From: Augochlora pura
Lineage: Eukaryota > Arthropoda > Insecta > Hymenoptera > Halictidae
Length of the DNA: 64,000 nt
Assembly: GCF_028453695.1 (NCBI RefSeq)
Contig: NC_135773.1
Coordinates: 10,850,001 to 10,914,000, forward strand
Reading direction: 5' to 3'
Shown one piece after another: positions 1 to 13,588 of this stretch (the first letter of the stretch is position 1; each line of letters begins with the position of its first letter). The notes beneath the pieces are model-generated. The model saw nothing but the letters and a program-made list of their open reading frames with translations, was not told the origin of the DNA and did not search any database. The translations under genes and the position numbers were made by a program.

Positions 1-815
1 TAATGAGGAAATTTTCTTTCTATTCTAAATGGAATAATACAGAAAGATAAAATGCAACCATTGTTTAGATTATTCACAACGATATCAATTTTCTACAATA
101 ACTTGTTCGATTACCGAAGCAAATGGTTTGACGTAATTTTCCACGCGTTCGTATCAAATCTTCGACAATCATTTCACCGATAATGCCTTTTATATTAAAT
201 GACTATCCTTGGCAGATAAACATAAAGTCAACATCGATGATACGAGTGTCGAGTTAAACATTATTCGCCATGCCAGCTGAATTGCATCAGCTCGGTGATA
301 CAATTCTGAGATCAATCACCAATCAAAACGTGAACAATTGTTCCGCCAGCCCGACATCCTATTAGCGAACTCCTCCCGATAGCAATTAGAAAATTCTGTA
401 ATATTAATCTCGACTGCGATCAGGTTTCTTTGAAGAAAGTCAGGCTTCTCTCTCATTAATCTTGTCGAGCCCAGGAACTCCTTTTGTCCGTACGAAAATG
501 CGCATCCGCCCGCCCCGTCTGCGGTTGTCCTTATCTCCTTACAAAGATCGGGCTCCGCGAGACTGAAACGAATTAGATTACAAGAGTATAGACACCGAGC
601 GCGCGGCGAGTAAATCGTCGAGAAGATTCGATCTGGGGCTGTACCGCAGTTTCGGGGGTTACGCGACCCCAAATAAGAGGCTATCAAGGGGGCTCAAATT
701 TCTGGCTCATCCCCCGTATATGCAGCCGACCCCAATCTGGGTCAGTGGAGTCAAGGACGTTTCTTTAATTCGCCGATTCCCCATTCAAACTTACCCCTTA
801 TCGTTCCGGGGCGGC

Positions 816-860
816 GGGAGTAGGGAGTAGGGGGTAGGGGGTAGGGGGTAGGGGTGGGTG
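816..860 (+). repeat. G-rich (GGGGTAG)n-like tandem tract
   Basis: About six imperfect 6-7-bp units of GGGAGTA/GGGGGTA occur in a row, giving many runs of three or more G on the + strand. This is a good G-quadruplex candidate. It is not the insect telomere unit TTAGG. Confidence 0.8.
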
Positions 861-2024
861 TATGGAAGATGCGCGAGGAGACTGGAGAGACCGTTGGCAA
901 AGAAGCCAGATCCCGGTCGACGATCCCCCCATGAAACCGTACATATTTAACGTGACCCTGCGTGAATAATCGATGGACAAAGGCGCTAGCCATTTGTACT
1001 TCTCCGGTCGCTAACTGCGCCCTCTTTAAACATTCACGCGGCCCGCCGAGGCGTTTCTTTCGCCCAGCCACCCTCCCCCCGGCGATGGAACTCTCCGAAG
1101 GCTTTTCCCGTGCACGCCAACTGGAAAACAAGGGAACGCTTCGCAACGGTTTTTATTGGTGCCGGCCGACCTCTCCTACGGAAAACGGCCCCTCTCCTGT
1201 TTTTCCATTTCCACTTGTCTTCCTTCCTTCGCCCGATGAGAAATTGCAGCGGTCCGTCATCAAATTTTCAAACGGAATTTTCACTTCGATACGCCTTCCG
1301 AGGCACTTGCGATTTAACGAAATTAGACCGTACCGTACATTTGAATTCTCGTACATGGTTATCGTGCTTAGTTTCTTACCGTAATGATCGATTAGGTTTG
1401 ATTAGAGGATGCGGTTGGTGCGTGTATACACATTGGCAAGCAAGAATGATAAGTCTGTGACTATAAGGAGACACGCAGCAAGTAACGATTTAAAAACTTC
1501 AAGTTAATGTATTAATTCGACTGTAGCATATAGATACGAACATTATGAAAACATATTCAAGTAATGTATAATTTTAACACAGTTCGCAGTTTTCTACTTA
1601 CGTTTCAAGATATCTTGTAATAATTGTGAGACTTTCGATTTTCAATAACTGTCTCAAGAATCGAAACCGATATAGTAACTGTTTTTAACTACTGGCCACA
1701 AATATGTATGTAATATGTAGATGGTAATCGAAGCAAGAAAACACAATTTGATTCGTTTAAAAGATAAGAGATTAGATTATTATTAAAGGCATAATTGTGA
1801 CTATATACAATATGTACACGTGTTCGTCTAACCTAAAAATAAGAGAATCAGCAATTAAGTGCTTATGCTTCCCACTCTTACGCTTTATCTTGGACCGATG
1901 AATGAATTACAATTTGTAGCTTACACTATTTTTACAATCACTAGTTCACCATTCGTTCCGATGGTGAGTGAATCTTTTTATCTACTCAGAGAAATACTCC
2001 TTCAAGCTTTTATCCGCTCGTCAG

Positions 2025-2050
2025 TCTCTCTCTCTCTCTCTCTCTCTCTC
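2025..2050. repeat. (TC)13 dinucleotide repeat
   Basis: This is an uninterrupted TC run on the + strand, which reads as GA on the other strand. GA arrays are known binding sites for GAGA-factor-type proteins in insects. Function here is unknown. Confidence 0.9.
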
Positions 2051-2220
2051 TTTATTCTTATTCTTCAACTGCCGCGTCATCGTTTCGACTCCTGATGACT
2101 CACTGCTGTATCTGCACATTCACAGCTCGCTCACACACAAAGCTTACATATATAAATATTTTTCCTGCGTAACACATAGCATAAGTAGAGTCGCAACCTT
2201 CCTAGACGGGCTGTATTATT

Positions 2221-4900
2221 ACTAAATTGGTCAACGTGTACTCAGCCGTTCCAAAAGACGATTCCAGTCGGCTCTAAAATTTGCATACGAATCACCAACT
2301 CTGATTGACTTTTCTATTAAAATGCGACGGCATCGGCCGGTGTTTGTTTACAATTTCTGGCAAACAACTCGGCTAAAAATCCAATCGTTCGCGCAGCACG
2401 GAGGAGTGTCAACCGTCAGATACATTCTATTTGCGTGAAAAATTGATTGCCCGAGTTCCTTTGTGGGGATCCGTTTCGTTTAACCGGCATGCCAGACAGA
2501 AAAAATCCGAGCCGGTATAAAACCGGGATTACGGATCAAACGAATCACGGGGGCTGGCTGCGATAGCGTAATAAATCGGTCGTGCTCCGGAGGAGGGTCC
2601 CCGTTCGCTCTCGCGAAATTTCAGCCTGAAGAAAAGGAGCTCGCGATTGAATCGTCGCGATACTTCCTCGGGGGCGGCTCTCTTTCTTCTCCTGCCGTGT
2701 AGATCGACTCGCGCGATGGAGCTCATGAATAAAATCGTAATTTTTCAGATTACCTTCGCAACTGATTCTTACCTCGAGAGAAAGAGAGAGAGAGAGAGAT
2801 GGTCGGCCCGATAACGGTTCGGGACGGTAGTCGTCTCTCCTGATACGTGCCTCTGCCTGACACACGTTTTCGGCTTGCCATTTTTCAAGGAATTCCCCGA
2901 GCACTACCGACCGGCCGAGACCGTCTTTCGAGGCGTGTAAGCAGCCCGGCCCGTGTATCGAGCGGATCTAACGACCTGTCTCGAGCTTGTCGCGCGAGTA
3001 AACAGCTCCGGCTAATGAAAACAAAACAAGCTCGCGGGAGAGTTGATGCTCGCGTCTCTTCGTAGGAATCGCGCGCGCGAGCCCGCCCCGCTCGAAACTC
3101 CGAACGCGCTCTCCCGCAGAGACCCGAGACCCGGAATTTCAGCGCCCAGGGAGCAGCTCGCGGAAATTAATAATGCTGCGAAATTAATGAAAGTTTCGCC
3201 GAGGAAAAATGCTTCGTCAGCGAGCAATCGTTTCCGCCGGATGCGCCCGAGGGAAAAAGCTCGAAATTTGTCTGCGGACCGTTCAAACTGCGGCACGCGG
3301 GGAGCAGTTCGGTCTGAAACGCGACATTTCGGTTTGTCTTCGCGGGTGTATTATCGCGGGACCGCAGGAACTTTCAGCGTGCGTACAACCGTGCAATTTC
3401 CGCGAAGTTCCGCGTGTTCGTGCGAAGCGGATGTCCGAATTGAATTTGTTGGTGACCCGGCGAAACTTGGGCGATTTTTATCGGACAAGTTTGAAGAAAT
3501 TCGAATTTACTAGCTGCTCTTTGAAAATAAATTGTACAACTTTAATGGGGTTTTATTTATTTACTTGCAGGTTTGAATTGTATACGAATAATAGAAAAGT
3601 ATAGTCGTAAGATAGCAATAAAGGAGAAACGGAAATGTAAAAAAATGTATCCACGGAAACTTAGAAATGAAATAAATTTGCAATAAAATAATGGACGCTC
3701 ATAGTAGTTACACATTTGTGTAAATGATCTTAGTTTTAATAATCCTATTATAGTATAATAGTTCATTTAGTTAATGTGCCGAACATTCTCTTTATTAATT
3801 TGTACAACAAATCATTTTGTACATGATTCGCCCTGAGTACACGTAAAGAGTATTTAAATAATTGATGATTCCGATATTGGAAGATCAGATAATCGGTCTA
3901 CTGCATAATACATATTACACTTTAGTAAGATTGATCATTCATTATTTTTTTCTAAATTTATTTAATTTATTTTGGTGAGCCTGCAACGTACATGCATGTT
4001 TCTCAAAAGTTAGTTCCGTTAATTAGCAACTTATTACATGCGTACTACGCTTTATGTACACAATTGACAGAACTGGACAAAGGACATGGCTAATAATAAC
4101 GATGCTAATTTTCTCCGCCCATACTCGAGATCGATTGTCCGAAAAGCCGAGTACTGGCAAAACAATTTTCGAGACAAGCAGACGAGTAGACCTCGGTTGT
4201 TCCTCGCATCTCCGAGATGCGCCGCTTACGTGATCAATTCATAGTGTAAATGCTACTTCAGGTAGGATCTATTATATTGTGCTCGGCTTTAGAACCGGGG
4301 AATTGAACGGTATAGTGAGCGAACGCTAATGAAAGGACATTCGCCGGAGATTCTGTGGAAGGAATGTTGTTGCTAAGCAACTTTGCTTGCCGCTTTGTTG
4401 ATAATGGACGAGACGGTACTTGCTTTGTTATGATTAATTCCGAAGGAACGATGGCTGGGGCTAGGGTATAAATTGCAAATTCATGGGAAGGCATTAAAAT
4501 TATTCTCAATAAGCTCGAACCGTGAAGACGGTTCCCTTGGTCTCGCGCCCTTGGGGACATAAAAGTGCAATCTGCGAGCGTGAAACGCGATGCATCGCTC
4601 TCCCAAAGATTCCGCCTGAATATTTTGAAAAAAATCGCTGAATAAGCTAGTTGCTTAATTCAGAGATCGACTTGAATATCGCTTCATGTTTCTCGAACGA
4701 ATTGAAACGTAGCAGCTTGATATTTCCCTGTCGAGAACGAAGCCCGCATCGCGAGGAGTGCTGAAAAGTGAGGTTTCATTTAGGAAAGAGTCGAATAACT
4801 TGGGTCAAACTATTTGCTCCCCGGGACCATTCATCTTTCGCTCGTAAAATTTAACCGGTATCATCAGCAGACTGTATACGAAGTTTCAATGCAACAGCGG
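2221..4900. other. Noncoding region with GC-rich block and AT-rich tail
   Basis: A CpG-rich block at about 2450-3510 includes a purine AG run at 2783-2799 and a CG run near 3069. Then comes AT-rich DNA (3520-4200) and mixed sequence to 4900. Overlapping open frames in both strands of the GC-rich block are arginine/serine/alanine-rich and look like composition effects. No recognisable gene or repeat family was seen. Confidence 0.55.
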
Positions 4901-5003
4901 AACGAGGCGCATGTTGCTGCAGTTTCAGCGTAATAATCCATGAGCCGAGCGTATTCGGTGCACGGTGCACGGTGCGCCGCACGACGAAGACATCCCAGAG
5001 GCG

Positions 5004-5021
5004 CCCCCCCCCCCCCCCCCC
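5004..5021. repeat. C18 homopolymer
   Basis: This is a direct run of 18 C on the + strand. Its length in the real genome is uncertain because long homopolymers are prone to sequencing error. Confidence 0.9.
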
Positions 5022-5193
5022 GTCTTTTCTCTACCGGCTCGTAACTCGAACGCGGCGCATCGGCGTTATTTGCAAGTACACAGAACCGAAATTACCATTT
5101 TCACGTGTGCCAGGTGCGCGCGGGGCGGGGGCAGCCTCTTGCGGTCTTCTTCCTCGCGGCGATTTTCTGGTTTCGCCGCCAGAGGCCCTCGCG

Positions 5194-5251
5194 CCCCCCC
5201 CCCCCCCCCTCCTCTTCCCTTATATTTATTTTTGCCCTCCCCCCCCCCCCC
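5194..5251. repeat. Two C tracts (C16 and C13) 29 bases apart
   Basis: C runs occur at 5194-5209 and 5239-5251, separated by a pyrimidine-rich and AT linker. Confidence 0.88.
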
Positions 5252-5382
5252 TCTGGATTAATATTAATCGTCGTACGTGGCCATGTTGCATAGCCCCGGA
5301 CGCGTACCCCAGGAGATCTGCTGTTCCCGAAAACATTCATCCTCGTGCTGCCCCTTTTCGCGGCGAATGCCTCCTCCGGCTC

Positions 5383-5407
5383 GGGCCGGGCCGGGCCGGG
5401 CCGGGCC
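5383..5407. repeat. (GGGCC)5 pentanucleotide repeat
   Basis: Five near-perfect GGGCC units lie in a row. Both strands have closely spaced G or C triplets. Confidence 0.85.
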
Positions 5408-5690
5408 AGCGTGTTCAATGTCCTTGAAAACTCGAGCCGACGTTTTCCAGCGGGAGGAAAGGGTTGGAAGGACCCGGCCCTAACCCCTGTCGGCCGCGGA
5501 ACTTGTTTTAAGAAGTCCCTGGTTGCAATACCAACGCGCCACCGCCGACCGGCTGCTTGCGGTAGTTTACGAGCCGGGAAATTAACGGCTCGCCTGCGTT
5601 GCGTATAAATTTATAGGAATACCGGTGTAAATTTCAGCGAGGTGCCTTCCGCCCCACCGCCGATACAAAACCGCCGGTTAAAAGGCTGTG

Positions 5691-7160
5691 CCAGATTGTA
5701 TATTACTTTTTGATCGGGCGATATCGAATTTAAAAATTTTATCAGATAGAATCGTTCGTAGTAACAAAAAGTTTACGATATATAGCCATTAAAATAAAAT
5801 TGTAAAAAGTTTTTAATATTAAATGAATCGTTACTCTGGAATTCCAAAAATATGTTTCGGGAAAACATGTTTTGTTTGTACGCTCGTTGGTAAAGACAGG
5901 TTTTTTATTCTTCTATTTTTATGTATGGAGTTTTAAATACGGTGTAAATCTCCATTGTTACAATTGGTCAAAATCATTGTTTTTTTTTCGTAGAAGTGAT
6001 ATTACGGTGAGAAGAATGAAATGAAGAATTAATTTAATATACTTGGAAGTGAGGTATCGGTTTCTGAGAATGGAAACGATATTTTAGAATGTTTAAATTG
6101 CATTCTCAATTACGCGATAGTAGCAATATTTCTAATTATGTTATTGCAATTTTTTAAACAGTTTAATCAATTTATATGACTAGAAAGAGGAACGTGTATA
6201 TTATGTACGGCTTTGAACAATGAAAAACAGTTCTCATATTCAACGAAATGGACTTGCTTTATTTAAATCTGATAATTACTTTTTGTATAAATTACTGGTC
6301 AGTATGCTCGCAATTAACGGTAAAAAGTATCAATATATTCGCGAACCGGTGTAAAAGCCGTTCGACTCGCGAGTCTCACCTTTAATCGCATTGTTCTTCA
6401 CTGCAACGAGCCCTCGTTAACACGCTGCCGATGATTAGCAGTGTAATTAAAATGGAAAATTATTGTACCGCCGGATGGATTTAATTTGTCTATTAAATGC
6501 GGATTGAATTCAAGCACGATCGCGTCATCCGTAACATTATTTTCTCATTTGCGGAAACGATTTTAATTATTCGCAATTAATACTTGTACGGCGCCTGTTT
6601 GTACATTGAGCCGATTTCGTGTGAGATGAGTGTTTCACGTGGGAGTTGTACAAATATTAAATGATCCGTAGTATTATTTATGGCATCGAGGTATTAAATA
6701 TTATTAAACCGTCACTCGAGAAAGTCTGATAACAATTATTTCACAGTTATTCACAGTCATTATTATATACAATTTCGCAGAGGAGAGCCGACGATAAAGA
6801 AAGATTTAGACAATAAAATTAAAATCAATGGATGTTCAATTTCCTACTTATCGACAAAGGAATTAAGAAGTTCGAACGATTTTTTTGAAGTTTCTCCCCG
6901 GGAGTAGCTCAACTGAAAACATTTGCATATCACTTCATATTCATGAGGACATAATGAAGTCGTTTCAAGTCTCATTACAGAGTCTCCACGCAAGTCGCAA
7001 GTCTTTAGAACTAGTCGACGATTGCAAAAATTGCTTGCGAACTTATTAAGAGCCGTATTCGTTGGCTGAAAAGAAAAATATGAAATCCGGATTAAAAAAC
7101 TTTAAATCCCCTTCTCGCTGAACCCTCGCAATCAGATTTGACCTAAATACTACGCAAATC
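5691..7160. other. AT-rich noncoding DNA
   Basis: I see no recognisable gene, repeat unit or conserved motif. Open frames are short on both strands. Confidence 0.6.
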
Positions 7161-9600
7161 CGCGTTGCGCATATTACGCTCCCGGAACAATCATTTCTTT
7201 CGATCGCGGATCAGATTAATCCTTATTCGAAGTAAATTATTGAATCTAACGTATTGGCGAAGGCTGGTTTCCTCTTCGACGATTCTTGCTGTAGCAAAAC
7301 GGGACGCAGCGAGACGCGAATGTCGAATACGACCCGTATTGTACTAAATTCCGCGGCACGAATTCGCGAAACTGGCAGCTGCTGCGACGACAGCGAAAAA
7401 ATCTGCGAAAAGAGTTTCGCAGTCGATTGCAACAGCCTGACCTTAATCCTCGGCGAGTTCGACTGCTCGATCCGCACCGCATTCGTCATTTAGCGGCTGT
7501 TTAGGTCGGCAGCTCGCTATTAATTAACGACATCGGTGGCGGCAGCGCGCGCGTCATTCAGCTGAACCACGGTGAAGACGAGACCGGCGTGAAAACCGGA
7601 TAAAACAAAACCGACGGAAGACAAAAAACGCTGCGGAACTCGACGTGCTTTCTGCGACGCGTCGCGAAGCCGCGTCGATTCCGAGCGGTAACCGAGTTTA
7701 CCTGGGCCGGGGAGGAACGCGTGCCTCGCGAGCGGCAACAGCCGCGCTGCATTTTTCTGGATTTGTCACGGTGTCGGGCCGACAGTGACACGTCGCGTCG
7801 AAGAAACAACCGGGCGAATTAGCTCGTCAATTTGCTCGCGCTCGGTTACGAAACGGATTAACGACACACCGCGGTTTAGTAGCTGCCGCCCGGGCCGCTA
7901 AGCGAATGAAACGCGGCCGTAATTGCGTCGTAATTAAACCATTAGCGACGGACGACAAAAAGAATAGGGAATGCGGCCCGGAATCAAAACGCGGGGGTAC
8001 GGGACGGGCGGCGGCGCACAAGCGAAACGGGTGGGAGCGGCAGGGAGGGGAAGGTCGGCCTATCCCGGTCGCATCAGACAGATGTATCGGGTCGGTGCAT
8101 ACGAAATGTCCGATTCCGTAATGAAGTGATCGATAACGATTAACTGGAAACTTTAGTTCGGTCTCATACCCCGCGATCGCGCGGCACACTGCACGAAAAT
8201 TCCGCGACAGTGATTGATCGCTTGAAAACTGTATTGTTCGTGAACAGGTGATTCTTGCGGATTTTTCATGGTAGCAGAGCTTCCTCTATTGCAATTCTTG
8301 ACAAAATTTTTTTAACGATAACTGAATTAGAAAATTTGTATACGATACGATTTTATTATTAGTGTTTAAGTATATTTTATACGACTTTCCTAAAAATTTC
8401 TGCTATTAGCGTTATCTCGTGTTCGTAGTTTGACACGGATCATTAGACTGCAGATTCTATTCACTCGTGATAAAAATGAGAATCTATCAGACTGTGAAAA
8501 TAATAGAAAAATTTTGGAATGTTTCTGGGCTTTGCATAATATAATAAAATTATTAACAAAACAAGTTTAACTTGTATTCAATACAATTTACTTGGAGCTA
8601 TGGATCTATGGAGAGCCGAAATTACTTTAGAAATCACCCAATAATTTCTACATTGAATTAGTAATATACATTGCGATTAAATCTTCTTGGAAGCGTTTTC
8701 GACTCGACAGAAGAAAATCTATCGTGGAGGATTCGACTAAAATCGACAAAGGTTCAGAATTGATTTATATCTAACAATGAGAAGGTTTGATAAAATTTTA
8801 GTCACAGCTCGACTTACATAAATTCAACTGCGCGCAGCAGTTATATTCTAGCTCTCGACGACTGCTAAATCCGCTTTCGCGGAAATCATTGAACAATGGT
8901 CGCTTCTGAACGGATCGAATCGTAAACTTGCCTTCCCGATTCCCATGCCACTACTTCCGAGCCGAAGCCAAGGAGAATTCTCGGGGATTAGAGAGAGGTT
9001 GCATTGCAGAGTTCCCCGGATCTCATCCAAGTGCCTCGCGAATCTAATTGAAAAAGATCGGCCGTCTTCGGCGAGCGTCGGCCGGTTCGTATATGCGCGC
9101 CGCGAATTTGACGGTCGATCGGGTATTAATTCCCGACAACGTGGCGAATGATGAAAAACACGAAACGGGTCCCCTGATCGTTAGCTCGACACTCGACCGG
9201 GCCGATCAAGAAGTCAAAACTGTGAAATCGTAGAGAGCAAACGGTGGTGGTGCTCTCGTAAAAGGATTAACCTGGGACAACGATACCGCGCGTGCAACGT
9301 TCGATCGCATAATTCCAGGACGATTCGAAAACATCCGGAAAAAGTGGGCAAATTTCCGTGGAACCGGATCGATCGAGTGCGCCGGCTCTAGTCGAGAGGC
9401 TGTCAAAACTTGCGAGTCGGCGTGCCCTCGGAAAATTTCATCAAAAACGATCATGCGTCCCCTCGGGCTCAGCTCGAGGACACCGGGCCCGATCCAGCCT
9501 GCCGGCGGCCATTTTGCTTTTCATATTCATCCGATCGGATTATGCAAAGCACTCCTCGTCTGAAAAACTGATTCGATTGTTCGGCGCCGGCAAACAAAAA
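7161..9600. other. Noncoding DNA, alternating GC-rich and AT-rich blocks
   Basis: CpG-rich stretches at about 7270-8210 and 8830-9600 flank AT-rich 8211-8830. Open frames up to 120 codons exist on both strands of the GC-rich parts. None resembles a known family and none has convincing exon boundaries. Confidence 0.5.
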
Positions 9601-11955
9601 TATTAGGCTGATGCATATGAATCGCTCGAATCTACAATGAAACTTTCAGCGACTGCATTTTTAACAAATGCGCGCTCGGTACCGGAGCCTGACTCTTTTA
9701 TCGGCCGTAGAAACGAGTTTAGGATGAAAACAAAGTTTTATAGAGAAGTAACACTGGGCAATTAAATCATCTTCCTCTATTACACGTACAAAGAGAAGGT
9801 ACCCTAAGTTTTTGGGAGCAGACGATTAATAGTTTTTGAGATAATTAACATCAATGCAACCACATTTTTCCGTCATCTATTACATAATACTTATTATACT
9901 GATAATACTTACAATACTTATTATATAATACAATGCTTGCGAGTATGGCGTCCTTTCTTATACGTGTTTGAATCCTGAGAAAGTCATTTTTCTTTCTACG
10001 TTTTTCTGCTTTATTTTTAAAGAACGTGAAAGTATAAATCTATTATTCAGATGCCGAGTATTTTAATATCTAGATATTCTAGGGACAAGCGCCGATTTCG
10101 TGTACCTTTAAAAACTAAAACAAAAATAATTACAGCATTTGCGACACCAATTAATATATTTACCAATTATCGATTAAACAATAATCATTTAATCTTTCGT
10201 GAATAAATCCGCTACACGCGTAGTTCCGAAAAAGAATAACGAGACATCGATGATCATCTAGTTACGTTGTTTACCCTGAAATTCCAGAAAGCAAAAATAG
10301 ATTAAGGCGCGATAAAATCTGTGTAAAGCGCGCACTAAAAACCGAGCCTCGGAAGTAGCTATTTCGGCTATCGTAAAACCGGCGGTTGTACGCGATCGTG
10401 AGAGGATATTTTTGAAATAGCATCGAGAGGGCGTAACAATTTTTATTGCGCGATCGTCGGGCGAGCGAACGACGTCGTTCCTGATGAGGATACTTTATTC
10501 GAAGCCGGTCGTCGGGGGGTTGAACAGGAGAGGACCGGGCGGAAAGTAGCGGTTTACCGTGGAACAAGCTAAACCACGCCATTATCGGAGATCTTCGCGG
10601 TGCGTATTCCCGAAGCGAATTCAATGCAAAAGCGTCGCGGGGGCTTATGAATTATGAATTTGTAGAGCGCGCCAGCCGCGAAGCCGCTTTAACGATCCCG
10701 CCCCCCCCCCTCTCTCTCTCTCTCTCTCCTGTCGTCGTCCATAGCTGGAATTAAATCGCCGTCGAAGTTCTAAGAACGGCCAAGTGGGAAACAACAGTTT
10801 GACGACTCCACTGATGCGGTTAAGCTGTTGCTATGTACACCTTTCGCTCGTTGTATTGCTGGTGAACGTGCCACCGGTTTCTATCCACCTCCAAAATGGC
10901 CAGCGTGCTCTTCGAGCTATCGTATAAAGAGCTGCACCCGCGTTACCGCCGAAATAATAGCATCGTATAGGCTGAGAGCAAAACTGTTCATCGGTTTTTA
11001 ATAGTTCGCGCTATCAGCGTTATTTCCCCCATGTTGTCCGGTCGTTAGGTTTTGATAATGTTGGTAATTGGTTTGTTGTCTCAATAATTGATTGTGACAC
11101 TTTCAGTAGAAAGAGGGAATGTAATAGATAGCTCTAATTTGTTGGAATAGCTGTTATTTATTTAGAAATGGTTTGGGATATTGTTTCTTAACTGTTAGTA
11201 ATTCGACAGCAGTGAACAAAGTTTTTTATATATTTTTTTTTCATAATATCCGAGGGTATACTAATTTAGTTTGGGGAAAAATATGACTCGACGTCGCCTT
11301 TCCACTCAGCATCCAATCATGGATGCTGTTAAATAAAATTCAGGTACGTGTTATTATAGAAGTCGATACCAAAAAATTGAAAAAGGATGAGTGTATTATG
11401 CGCATAATAATTGAGTAATTAATTCTTCGTAGAATAATGCAATCGCGTCATTTAAAAATACGTGCATTCACTCGATAATTTATTCGCAGCGGGATTCTGT
11501 GTCTGAGCTATGGTAGGCAATACTACTGAAGTGCGCTGGAGCTTCGATACGTGTATTGCCACGTTGCATGGCAAATACTTTCAATCTATTTAATGTACTA
11601 CATTATCAGAGAGGCCGCGACCAATCAGATAAAATCAAAAAATGTTTCTTCTTTTTTATTGACTTGCAACATTTACGATCAATTCCCGGTGGAATTATGA
11701 ATTTCGTCGACGATTTACTGCGACGAGAGGAGTAATTTATATGGTTACATTAGATCATTGCACATTATAGTTTTGTCAAATTGTCATTATAGTCATTAAA
11801 AGACTGTTATAAATTACCACGTTTTATATGGTATTGACAGCCATCTTCATTTTCATTTCCTGTATCATAATGACGTTACTTAATTTATCATACCAAATTA
11901 TGTTTAAATACCAAAAACTGTTTGAAATAACTTAAACTTACAATAAAAAAAGGTA
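9601..11955. other. Noncoding DNA with C10(TC)9 tract and small hairpin
   Basis: AT-rich flanks surround a GC-rich block at about 10260-10960. A C10 run followed by a TC array occupies 10701-10728. A perfect 9-bp inverted repeat with a 4-nt loop lies at 11307-11328 (CAGCATCCA / TGGATGCTG). No gene was recognised. Confidence 0.5.
10701..10728. repeat. C10 followed by (TC)9
   Basis: A C homopolymer joins directly to a TC array. It looks like a long polypyrimidine tract but has no coding sequence behind it. Confidence 0.85.
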
Positions 11956-12205
11956 TTAACCCCTTGCACTGTAATAATGTGTCAGACTCGTGATAAAGAT
12001 TTCATGCATGATCTAACTAAATATGAATATTATTAATTTATTTCAAATCGAAACCAGATTGAATTCTTTTGTTATCGAAGTACAGAAACGGAAGTAAGTA
12101 AAGACAATATAGGAAATAGGAATTGTCTAGTTGTGTTAACAAAAGGTATTAAGAACAAATAAATGCTAATCAACATAACAACGGAATCATAATGCAAGGG
12201 GTTAA
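11956..12205 (-). mobile_element. TTAA-flanked MITE, family A
   Basis: A 250-bp element lies between TTAA duplications. Its terminal inverted repeats start TTAACCCCTTGCACT and end TGCAAGGGGTTAA. The TTAA target and CCC-starting ends are the hallmark of piggyBac-type elements. There is no transposase frame. The interior aligns in reverse orientation with the copies at 14132 and 61505 (shared CATATTTAG and CAAATCGAAACC-type motifs). Confidence 0.85.
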
Positions 12206-12901
12206 TAATTTGTGCGTGATCGTCGCTATACTCGCAATAAACTAGATTCACTTGTTCGTGGCGTTTTAATCACGAATTACTAGAATCGGTACGAATCAAT
12301 TCAACAGCTAATGGGTTTTTACGTTGCGATAACACTTGATAAAAATGTGGAGGAACGGGTTTTCAACGACCACCGACTCATATTAAAAACATAAATAATT
12401 CAGTGGATCCCGAAACAACGACTTACCGTCAAATCGATTTTACGCAATCACGTAACAAGGTAATCCGTCCAAACAAGTTAATCAAGCGAAATAAAGCGGC
12501 CCGTAAAATAAACAGAAACCGCTAACAAGATTACCCAACGTTTCCCGCAAATTCCGAATTTGTTCGTTCGTTCCCATAAAATGCACGAACTTGCGCGATA
12601 TTAATTTGAAAAAGAGGCTCCGAAGGCGATGAATATTTTCACGAGGAAGCGATGGAGCGACAATTTCTCGCGCGCCGGCTCGATATTTTCATTCGCAAAG
12701 CGTATCGCATCTGCCCTATCTCACTGTCAGACTACCAGCACCGTTTCCCTGGCTGTAAAATTCCAACGAAGCATGGCGGTGCTCCGGCTCTCCGTTCCTT
12801 CCGATCCCCATATTTCATCGGATCGACCGGTCGCGTCTCCTTTTCGCTCGATCGCGTGATTGTTTACGCGCCGCGCGGCCGAAGGCGGGGCGGGGCGGGT
12901 C

Positions 12902-12927
12902 GGGGGGAGGGGGGGGGGGGGGGGGGG
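12902..12927. repeat. G6-A-G19 homopolymer tract
   Basis: On the + strand, G6, a single A and then G19 run directly. Confidence 0.9.
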
Positions 12928-13062
12928 CGAGCCGAGAGAACAGCAGCGTACCTGTTGAAGGCTGCAGGTGTGCTCGCGACTGAAGAATCTGGGCTCCCCG
13001 TAGCGCCGTGTGCCGGTAATTCGATACATGGGAAACGGAACGGACCGGCTGATGCTTTTTTC

Positions 13063-13088
13063 CTCTCTCTCTCTCTCTCTTTCTCTCT
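13063..13088. repeat. TC dinucleotide array
   Basis: This is a short CT-rich array with one extra T. It is one of several GA/TC arrays in the window. Confidence 0.85.
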
Positions 13089-13450
13089 GTCTCGCGAAGC
13101 GCTTGCTTACGCGACGCTAGGGCAAAAGCGGAACGGCGAGGAGAGGAGCGGAAAGGAGAGGGCCGGGGAGGAGCAGAGGCGGAAAACGGGAAATTGAATA
13201 AAGTTCGGGTAACGATCCCGCGTTCTCACGGATACATCGAGCGGAATGATATATTTGACAAGTTCGCGTATTGCATATTACTCGCGCTAGACGGGGAGCA
13301 CACCGTTCCGTCTGACCATAGACGTACCGATTTCACTGGCTACGCTCGAACACTTCTCTTTCATCGTGTCTCGCACTTATTCTCCTCCCGGGGATTCTAC
13401 GACGAAAAATTTCCGCGTGAATTTATTATTCCCCCGTCGAACAGTGGGGA

Positions 13451-13588
13451 ATTTTATTCAGAGCGTGGAGAGATGTAAGTCGTTCGGACTGTTTCACTTT
13501 ATTTCAGGATGTTTCTTTTCTGGTTACTTATTAACCGGTTAACCTTTTGCGCTACGATTTCTTCCGAGGCTACGTTGATTAGCACTTC
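13451..13588 (+). repeat. Dispersed duplicate, copy 1 (partner 19292-19408)
   Basis: The segment aligns with 19292-19408 in the same orientation. Shared blocks include ATTTTATTC, GTAAGTCGTT, ACTGTTTCACTTTATTTC and ATTAGCACTTC. The alignment crosses the left edge of the TTAA element at 13539, so flank and element end were copied together, or a larger unnamed repeat underlies both. Confidence 0.7.

Larger units (their letters stand above)
1..2220. other. Noncoding region, 5' edge of window
   Basis: AT-rich DNA at 1-480 gives way to a GC-rich block at about 480-1250, then AT-rich sequence again. It holds a G-rich GGGGTAG tract (816-860) and a (TC)13 array (2025-2050). Open frames here are short and show no recognisable protein family. 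Confidence 0.6.
4901..5690. other. GC-rich block with three long C tracts
   Basis: This block of about 0.8 kb is extremely GC-rich, with C homopolymers at 5004-5021, 5194-5209 and 5239-5251 and a GGGCC repeat at 5383-5407. Proline-rich open frames on + and glycine/arginine-rich frames on - arise from the homopolymers and are not gene evidence. Confidence 0.6.
12206..13450. other. Noncoding DNA with G19 tract and TC array
   Basis: AT-rich sequence runs to about 12540, followed by a GC-rich block to 13480. The block holds a G19 tract (12909-12927), a TC array (13063-13088) and a purine-rich tract (about 13128-13195). A 181-codon + strand frame (12652-13197) runs through the G tract and TC array and is most likely a composition artefact. 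Confidence 0.5.

Noticed and set aside
816..860. Telomere-like repeat
   Set aside because: The unit is GGGGTAG-like, not the insect TTAGG, and is only about 45 bp inside unique DNA.
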